Source of the DNA: JBAYIE01 sp041665785
Lineage (GTDB): Bacteria; Bacteroidota; Bacteroidia; UKL13-3
NCBI GenBank assembly: GCA_041665785.1
Contig: JBAYIE010000013.1
Span: 32,895-96,894, forward strand
Direction: 5' to 3'
Length of the DNA: 64,000 bases
Positions 58,498 to 64,000 of this stretch are shown piece after piece (positions within the stretch are counted from its first letter, which is position 1; every line of letters begins with the position of its first letter). The notes below the pieces were generated by a model. The model ran no database searches. It was given only the letters and a program-made list of their open reading frames with translations, and was not told the origin of the DNA. Made by a program: the position numbers and the translations under genes.

Positions 58498-61005
58498 ATG
58501 AACAATGGACTCAGCGCATACGAGGCCGAAAAGCAACTAAAAAAATTCGGATACAACGAACTTCCTTCAGGCAAACCCAAAAGTATCGGACGCATCGCCC
58601 TTGAAGTGATGAAAGAACCGATGTTTTTATTGCTTATCAGTTGTGGTGGGTTGTATATGTTACTGACCGATTACCGCGAAGGCATCATCTTATTATCGAG
58701 TACGCTGCTGATTATTTACATCACCTTTTACCAATACCGCAAAACCGAAAAAGCATTGGATGCTTTGCGCAGCATGGCTTCTCCGAGGGCAACAGTTATC
58801 CGCGATGGAATAGAAACCGTAATCCCCGGAAGAGAAGTGGTTACGGGTGATCTGTTGTTACTGAATGAAGGCAATCGTATTCCGGCCGACGCGCGTATTC
58901 TTGATTCCATCAACCTGTGGGTAGATGAATCGTTACTCACCGGTGAGTCGTTGCCGGTTTTGAAATCCGTTCAAGAAGATCCTGCACATGAATTGTGTCA
59001 GGCCAATAGCGGTACCCTGATTGTTCAGGGCAAAGGAACGGCTGAGGTATTGGCCACCGGAACGCAAACCCGTTTTGGGAAAATCGGAAAGGTGCTCGAG
59101 AGCATCGAACAGGATCAAACGCATTTGCATCAGGAAATGAAGAAACTGATTCGTACGTTGTTCGGAATTGGATTTATTATTTGCCTGGGTGTGGTGGTGG
59201 CATTTTACCTCACTCGCGGAAATTTTATTGCCTCGTTGCTCAATGGTTTGGCTTCGGCCATTGCTATTTTACCCGAAGAGTTCCCTGTGGTGCTTACCGT
59301 TTTTCTGGCTTTGGGTGCATGGCGATTGTCGCGGAAAAATGTATTGACCCGAAAACCATCCGCCATCGAATCCCTGGGTTCGGCTACGGTTTTATGCAAC
59401 GATAAAACCGGAACCATTACACAAAACAAAATGGAAATTGTTGCCTTGTACAATGGCAAAGAACTTTTTCCGAAACATCATTTCTCGGTTAACAAAGAAC
59501 ATCTGACCGATCTGACCACAGCCGCCTGGCGCGCATCACAACGCAATCCGATCGACCCTATGGAAATGGCGATTGATGCGGCTTATTTTGAATTGCATCA
59601 AACCACGGATGTAGACTACACACTTATTAAAGAGTATCCGTTGAGTCGTGAACTGTTTGCCATGACGCGTGTAGCCGAAGGCACAAACGGTGAAACAAAC
59701 AGCGTTTCAGCCAAAGGCGCTCCCGAAGCTATTTTTAAACTTTGTAAGTTGGATGAAGCCACTATACAAAAACACCTGCTCATTGTACATGCATTAGCAG
59801 AACAAGGTTACCGCGTGATTGCCGTTGCCGGAGCACCGATGGATCATGATACCTTACCCGAAACACAACATGGTTTTGCATTTACTTTTCTTGGATTGAT
59901 CGGGTTGGAAGATCCTATTCGGCCGGAAGTACCCCGTGCTGTGCAGGAATGTCACGAGGCCGGAATCAAAGTGATTATGATCACGGGCGACTATCCGGCT
60001 ACCGCCCGCAGCATTGCCAGACAAATCGGAATTGACCCGGATGCTGAAGTTATTACCGGCGATGCATTGAACAAGATGAGTGATGATGAACTGAAACAAA
60101 AAATAAACCGGATCTCCATTTTTGCCCGCGTAGTACCCGAACAAAAATTACGCATCGTGCAAGCGCTCAAAGCCAACAACGAAATTGTAGCCATGACCGG
60201 CGACGGTGTAAACGATGCTCCCGCATTGAAGGCTGCACATATCGGCATTGCCATGGGAAACAAGGGAACAGATGTGGCACGCGAGGCAGCATCATTGGTC
60301 TTACTCGACGATAATTTTGCTTCGATCGTTTCAGCTATTCGTCTGGGTCGACGCATATTCGACAACCTGCAAAAAGCCATGTCGTATATTCTGGCAATTC
60401 ATATTCCCATTATCGGGTTGGCCCTGCTGCCGGCTTTCATGCCCGCATTGCCTTTGTTGTTATTGCCCCTGCATATTGTATTTATGGAACTGATTATTGA
60501 TCCGGTTTGTTCCATTGCCTTTGAGTCGGAACAGGAAGAAAAAGGCGTGATGCAACGACCACCGCGCAATCAGGCAGAACCCTTTTTCGGAAGAAAAAAA
60601 ATAAGCTGGAGCGTGATGCAGGGTTTGTTATTGTTTATTATGGTGATTGGTGTTTACGGTGTAACAAAAAGTGAGGGCCATACCGAAGCAGAAATCCGCG
60701 CCATTGTTTTTTCGGCACTCATCATCGGTAATATTTTTCTGATCCTGAATAACCTGTCTAGTACACGCAGTGTGCTATCGGTGATACTCGAAAAGAATAT
60801 TGCTGCCGCAGGTATTCTCAGTGTAGCGATGATTCTGCTGATCCTGATTACCACCGTTCCATACCTGCAAAGCATTTTTAGTTTTCAGTTTCCCGGAATT
60901 GAGCATTTTCTGATAGCGATTGCCGGAGCTCTGCTGTTGCTGGTGGTGTTGGAAGGTATAAAGTATTTCAGGTGGGTTACTGGAAAGAAGTTGCGGAGAG
61001 GGTGA
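58498..61005 (+). CDS. P-type cation-transporting ATPase (Ca-type, P2)
   Basis: An 835-residue membrane pump. The N-terminal cation-ATPase segment is LSAYEAEKQLKKFGYNELPSGK. The actuator domain has VDESLLTGESLPVLK (TGES). The fourth span carries AIAILPEEFPVVLTVFLALGAW with a PEEFP motif in place of PEGLP or PEALP. Phosphorylation is at CNDKTGTITQNKMEI, the nucleotide site at SAKGAPEAIFKLC (KGAPE), and the hinge MTGDGVNDAPALKAAHIGIAMG is intact. C-terminal spans follow. Calcium is the default guess, but the PEEFP variant could change the ion. No regulator or partner is adjacent. Structured repeat copy C lies just upstream. Confidence 0.9.
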   Translation: MNNGLSAYEAEKQLKKFGYNELPSGKPKSIGRIALEVMKEPMFLLLISCGGLYMLLTDYREGIILLSSTLLIIYITFYQYRKTEKALDALRSMASPRATVIRDGIETVIPGREVVTGDLLLLNEGNRIPADARILDSINLWVDESLLTGESLPVLKSVQEDPAHELCQANSGTLIVQGKGTAEVLATGTQTRFGKIGKVLESIEQDQTHLHQEMKKLIRTLFGIGFIICLGVVVAFYLTRGNFIASLLNGLASAIAILPEEFPVVLTVFLALGAWRLSRKNVLTRKPSAIESLGSATVLCNDKTGTITQNKMEIVALYNGKELFPKHHFSVNKEHLTDLTTAAWRASQRNPIDPMEMAIDAAYFELHQTTDVDYTLIKEYPLSRELFAMTRVAEGTNGETNSVSAKGAPEAIFKLCKLDEATIQKHLLIVHALAEQGYRVIAVAGAPMDHDTLPETQHGFAFTFLGLIGLEDPIRPEVPRAVQECHEAGIKVIMITGDYPATARSIARQIGIDPDAEVITGDALNKMSDDELKQKINRISIFARVVPEQKLRIVQALKANNEIVAMTGDGVNDAPALKAAHIGIAMGNKGTDVAREAASLVLLDDNFASIVSAIRLGRRIFDNLQKAMSYILAIHIPIIGLALLPAFMPALPLLLLPLHIVFMELIIDPVCSIAFESEQEEKGVMQRPPRNQAEPFFGRKKISWSVMQGLLLFIMVIGVYGVTKSEGHTEAEIRAIVFSALIIGNIFLILNNLSSTRSVLSVILEKNIAAAGILSVAMILLILITTVPYLQSIFSFQFPGIEHFLIAIAGALLLLVVLEGIKYFRWVTGKKLRRG

Positions 61006-61083
61006 GTCCCCCTTCGCTAAAGCTATGGCGGACAAGCATTTTTCCCGCCTTCGCCAAAGGCTACGGCGAGGCGATGCATTTTT
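61006..61083. repeat. AATGC-type hairpin repeats between convergent genes
   Basis: GTCCCCCTTCGC...GGCGGAC with AAGCATT (61006-61040), then CGCCTTCGCCAAAGG...GGCGAGGCGATGCATT (61045-61080). Same order as at 58120-58198. They lie between the ATPase stop and the minus-strand repressor stop and may end transcription from both sides. Confidence 0.7.
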
Positions 61084-61096
61084 CATTCTTAATTTT

Positions 61097-61852
61097 TCAT
61101 TCCTTCATTTTCTCTATCTCAATCCGCATACTCCGCAGCATATCCATGATGCTGGATAAATTGAGTTCTTCTTCTTTTTTGTCGGAGAGGTTGAGGGTGC
61201 ATACAAACTGCCACAACTCCAGCACATCGGAAGCGGCTACGGTATAGGGTGCGTAATTTTTGTTGTCGGAATGCAATTCGATGCGGTTGCCTTTGCGATG
61301 CACGCGTTTGTACACGATGCCTTCGTCTTTGGTGACCAATATATACGTGTTACCGTTTACCAGATCGTTCAGCGACTCCACGAATTTTCCGATTACAAAA
61401 CTGCCTTCTTTTACCGGAGGCATCGAATCGCCGCGTACAGGAAACGCGCGGTGCTTGCCCACCACCCGGAAAGGCAGGTTCATGAGCGGGAGTTTTTCCA
61501 TGTACTCAGGATCGGCATACCCGTTTAAGTATCCGGCCGAAGCTTTGGCGGTAACCACTTCAATGCGGTCGTTATTGTCTTTATCTACCACAATGGGAAA
61601 CAGGATGCGGTTTTGTCCCACCTTGATCAATGCATCGCGGTCGACCGTAGTGAGGTTGCATTTAACCAGCGCATCAATAGCCACATGAAACAGGTTCGAC
61701 AACAGGATGAGAATTTCTACCGGAGGATCGCAACGTCCTTCTTCGTACGAACCCACCCGCGCACGGGTAATATTAAGGCGGTCGGCGAGCTGCTCCTGCG
61801 TCCATCCATGCAGCGAACGCAAGTGCCTGATATTAATCGCTATTTTGTGCAT
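61097..61852 (-). CDS. LexA-like XRE/S24 self-cleaving repressor
   Basis: A 251-residue repressor. The N-terminal XRE helix-turn-helix is NIRHLRSLHGWTQEQLADRLN, then ARVGSYEEGRCDPPVEILI. The C-terminal domain is a LexA/UmuD-type S24 peptidase: the cleavage site ASAG at about residue 106 (TAKASAGYLNGYADPEY), the catalytic Ser in PVRGDSMPPVKEGSF, and the Lys in GIVYKRVHRKGNRIEL. Such proteins cut themselves when RecA filaments form on damaged DNA and release their promoter. It is divergent from dinB with a 64-base shared control region, so it most likely represses itself and dinB. The end is a coiled coil (LSSIMDMLRSMRIEIEKM). Confidence 0.9.
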   Translation of the reverse strand: MHKIAINIRHLRSLHGWTQEQLADRLNITRARVGSYEEGRCDPPVEILILLSNLFHVAIDALVKCNLTTVDRDALIKVGQNRILFPIVVDKDNNDRIEVVTAKASAGYLNGYADPEYMEKLPLMNLPFRVVGKHRAFPVRGDSMPPVKEGSFVIGKFVESLNDLVNGNTYILVTKDEGIVYKRVHRKGNRIELHSDNKNYAPYTVAASDVLELWQFVCTLNLSDKKEEELNLSSIMDMLRSMRIEIEKMKE

Positions 61853-61863
61853 GCTAAAATTAT

Positions 61864-61879
61864 TAGTACAATGATACTA
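61864..61879. promoter_or_regulatory. Candidate operator for the S24 repressor
   Basis: TAGTA-CAATGA-TACTA, an inverted repeat (61864-61868 and 61875-61879) in the 64-base region between the divergent repressor and dinB. It is the only good palindrome there and is well placed to control both genes. The binding protein is inferred, not shown. Confidence 0.55.
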
Positions 61880-61916
61880 TAATTATTGGTAATTTTAAAA
61901 TCTGATTTTTGATGGG

Positions 61917-63101
61917 ATGGAGCGGCAAATTGTACATATCGACCTGGATTCTTTTTTTGTTTCGGTAGAACGGCTCATCAACCCCAAACTAACGGGTAAG
62001 CCGGTACTGGTTGGGGGTATGAGCGATCGCGGGGTGGTGGCTTCGTGCAGTTACGAGGCGCGGAGTTTCGGCATTCATTCGGCCATGCCCATGAAGATGG
62101 CACGGCAATTATGTCCGGAAGCGATTGTGGTACGAGGCGATACCGAACAGTACAGCAACTATTCCACTATCATCACCGAAATGATTGGCGAAGAAGTTCC
62201 GCTGTATGAGAAAACTTCGATCGACGAATTTTATATCGACCTCACCGGCATGGATCGTTTTTTTGGCAGCTATAAACTGGCCACCGAACTGCGTCAGAAA
62301 ATTATGCGCGAAACGCATCTGCCTATTTCCTTCGCACTGTCGGCCAATAAAACCGTATCGAAAGTTGGAACGGGAGAAGCCAAACCCAACGGACAAAAAG
62401 AAATTCTTCCCGGCACCGAAAAGAAATTTCTGGCTCCCCTGCCCGTACGAAAAATTCCCATGGTGGGCGAAAAAACCACCGAACTCCTGCGCGGTATGGG
62501 CGTGATGTGGATTCATACCATACAGGATATGCCGCTGGAACTGATGCAACAGGTACTCGGCGAAAACGGCAGCCTCATCTGGAGAAAAGCCAACGGCATC
62601 GATAACTCACCCGTGATTCCTTACTCGGAACGTAAGTCCATTTCTACCGAACGCACTTTTGAAAAAGACAGTACCGATATCCGGAACCTGAAAAACTTAT
62701 TGCTCGGCATGGTCGAAAAACTTACGTATCAATTGCGCTCCGAACATAAACTCACGGCCTGCGTAACGGTTAAAATCCGCTACTCCGATTTCAATACCTA
62801 TACCATGCAATCGCGCATTCCGTACACCGCGCTCGATCATATACTGATTGCAAAAGTGATGGATCTCTTTGACAAACTCTACCAAAAACGCCTGCTCATA
62901 CGCCTGATCGGAATCCGCTTCAGTCACCTGGTGGGAGGCGGACATCAATACGACCTCTTCGAACAGCGACCGGAACAAATTCATTTGTATGAAGCCATGG
63001 ATAAAATCCGCAACCGCTATGGCAAAGATGCTGTGAAACGCGCTGCCGGTTCTGCATACCGCCGCGAAGAGTTTAACCCCTTTAATGGAATAAAAAAATG
63101 A
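61917..63101 (+). CDS. dinB: DinB-type Y-family DNA polymerase (Pol IV)
   Basis: A 394-residue translesion polymerase. IVHIDLDSFFVSVERLINPKL has the first catalytic Asp; SYEARSFGIHSAMPMKMARQLCP is the fingers motif; and TSIDEFYIDLTGMDRFFG holds the catalytic SxDE pair. LALSANKTVSKVGTGEAKPNGQK and MVGEKTTELLRGMGV (helix-hairpin-helix) follow, then the little-finger domain. The end VKRAAGSAYRREEFNPFNG may bind the clamp. It copies past damaged bases at low fidelity. It diverges from the S24 repressor and is followed by repeats and dnaE. Confidence 0.93.
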   Translation: MERQIVHIDLDSFFVSVERLINPKLTGKPVLVGGMSDRGVVASCSYEARSFGIHSAMPMKMARQLCPEAIVVRGDTEQYSNYSTIITEMIGEEVPLYEKTSIDEFYIDLTGMDRFFGSYKLATELRQKIMRETHLPISFALSANKTVSKVGTGEAKPNGQKEILPGTEKKFLAPLPVRKIPMVGEKTTELLRGMGVMWIHTIQDMPLELMQQVLGENGSLIWRKANGIDNSPVIPYSERKSISTERTFEKDSTDIRNLKNLLLGMVEKLTYQLRSEHKLTACVTVKIRYSDFNTYTMQSRIPYTALDHILIAKVMDLFDKLYQKRLLIRLIGIRFSHLVGGGHQYDLFEQRPEQIHLYEAMDKIRNRYGKDAVKRAAGSAYRREEFNPFNGIKK

Positions 63102-63230
63102 ATGCCCATAACTCCCGCGAAGGCCTGAAGGCACATCGCCATGGCCTAACCAGAAGTTGAATCCAAAAACTAAGGCTTCCACGGACCCAACATAATTATA
63201 TCATCCGCCGAAGCCTTGGCGTAGGTGGGC

Positions 63231-63590
63231 ATAATTACGAAGTACATATTACGAGGTACGAAGTAGCTAACCAGAGAACCTTTACTCAATAACTAAAATG
63301 TCTCTACGCAGAAAACACAATTACACATTTACATAATTACGAAGTACATATTACGAGGTACGAAGTAGCTAACCAGAGAACCTTTACTCAATAACTAAAA
63401 TGTTTCTATGAAGAAAACATAATTACACATTTACATAATTACGAAGTACATATTACGAAGCACGAAGTAGCTAACCAGAGAACCTTTACTCAATAACTAA
63501 AATGTTTCTATGAAGAAAACATAATTACACATTTACATAATTACGAAGTACATATTACGAAGTACGAAGTAGCTAACCAGAGAACCTTTC
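63231..63590 (+). repeat. Tandem 102-bp repeat, 3.5 copies
   Basis: Units start at 63231, 63333, 63435 and 63537, exactly 102 bases apart; the fourth stops after about 54 bases. Each reads ATAATTACGAAGTACATATT, then ACGAGGTACGAAGTAGC, TAACCAGAGAACC, CAATAACTAAAATG, and an A-rich end. Units differ at a few bases. There is no reading frame, no spacer variation (so not a CRISPR array) and no clear hairpin. It lies in the 551-base gap between dinB and dnaE. Confidence 0.92.
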
Positions 63591-63609
63591 CCTAATAACT
63601 AATAACCCA

Positions 63610-63644
63610 TTAACCATTAACCATTAACCATTAACGATTAACCA
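63610..63644 (+). repeat. Heptamer microsatellite TTAACCA x5
   Basis: Five consecutive TTAACCA units (the fourth reads TTAACGA) lie eight bases before the dnaE start codon, in the place where the ribosome and the leader would sit. Heptamer slippage would shift spacing to any promoter upstream. Confidence 0.85.
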
Positions 63645-63652
63645 CTCCCCCC

Positions 63653-64000
63653 ATGCTCCTCAACTGCCATACCTACTATAGTTTCTGTTACGGTGTATTG
63701 CCCGTAAAAGATCTGCTGGCAGAATTGCAACGCAACGGATACGATGCTTTTGTATTGAGCGATATCAACAATACATCGGCTTGTCTGGATACGATACGTC
63801 TGGCTCCTGAGTATGGACTGCGTCCTGTTGTGGGAATTGATTTCCGCAATGGTGTTGCGCAAACATATATCGGCATTGCACGCAACAATACCGGGTTTCG
63901 CGAACTCAACGAACACCTTTCTACCCACCTGCATCAGACAATTCCGTTTGAAGCAGAAGCACCTGAATTTCATCATGCCTATATTGTGTATCCGCTTGCA
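63653..64000 (+). CDS. dnaE: Alternative DNA polymerase III alpha subunit, N-terminal part
   Basis: The first 116 codons of a DnaE-type polymerase cut off by the window end. MLLNCHTYYSFCYGVLPVKDLLAEL is the opening of the PHP domain; LSDINNTSACLDTI and VVGIDFRNG follow. In replicative DnaE the first motif is H-x-H-S, here N-C-H-T, so one PHP metal-binding His is Asn and proofreading through this domain is unlikely. Together with dinB and the S24 repressor it fits an error-prone DnaE of a damage-inducible mutagenesis set. It could also be the main replicase, but I associate the degenerate start with the accessory form. Confidence 0.8.
   Translation, partial: MLLNCHTYYSFCYGVLPVKDLLAELQRNGYDAFVLSDINNTSACLDTIRLAPEYGLRPVVGIDFRNGVAQTYIGIARNNTGFRELNEHLSTHLHQTIPFEAEAPEFHHAYIVYPLA

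Noticed and set aside
61003..61096. Repeats at the ATPase end considered as a simple terminator
   Set aside because: The hairpins lack a T tract directly after the stem and recur elsewhere, so they were listed as repeats.
63231..63590. 102-bp direct repeats considered as a CRISPR array
   Set aside because: Units are contiguous and near-identical along all 102 bases, with no unique spacers, and no cas gene is near.

Overview
The window is chromosomal DNA of a member of the Bacteroidota. The evidence is internal. Seven secreted proteins end in a type IX secretion (T9SS) C-terminal sorting domain (a PNP motif followed by a short beta domain). Promoters that can be recognised carry the Bacteroidota -7 element TAnnTTTG. 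There are many lipoproteins, a periplasmic-propeller LytS-type kinase and an alternative DinB/DnaE gene pair of a kind I associate with this phylum. No rRNA, tRNA, CRISPR array or transposase was seen.

Layout. 1-9.8 kb: PhoX-like secreted phosphatase (minus strand), two tandem secreted paralogues, a HigB/HigA-type toxin-antitoxin pair, an EF-G paralogue with altered GTPase motifs, and a large BNR/T9SS protein. 9.8-17.3 kb (minus strand): a MarC membrane protein, three tandem duplicated lipoproteins, rmlD and rmlC for dTDP-rhamnose, a family-2 glycosyltransferase and a TPR lipoprotein. 17.5-26.1 kb: cysteine-synthase-like enzyme, a small lipoprotein, ADP-forming acyl-CoA synthetase, and an orphan soluble kinase with about eight PAS domains. 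26.2-28.0 kb: a three-gene hipB-hipS-hipT module behind three evenly spaced palindromic operators. 28.3-30.2 kb: an overlapping YHYH / MORN / SCO1 operon.

30.4-33.9 kb is the most unusual part. Four A+T-rich orphan genes lie in a block punctuated by three imperfect inverted repeats of 133-137 bp. Their ends, arms and cassette-specific complementarity look like integron attC sites, with no integrase in view. Next to it, a Fic gene with a perfect 26-bp palindrome at its promoter lies between an intact AraC-family gene and a truncated copy of that gene's 5' end.

36.5-45.2 kb holds T9SS/BNR proteins, a DUF1905/YdeI-like protein, an Imm5-like protein, two GNAT acetyltransferases and a 57-codon gene coupled to one of them. 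45.3-54.4 kb holds a methyltransferase, a LytTR regulator with its propeller kinase, a small T9SS protein and a 1309-residue repetitive surface protein ending in a peptidase S74 chaperone domain. 54.5-61.0 kb: a protein with four Cache domains, a lipocalin, a pentapeptide protein and a P-type ATPase. 61.1-64.0 kb: a LexA-like S24 repressor divergent from dinB, then dnaE (cut by the window end), which together look like a damage-inducible mutagenic polymerase locus.

Several families of structured intergenic repeats recur across the window. The main one has four copies whose paired hairpin arms change together, suggesting that RNA or DNA structure is what is conserved.
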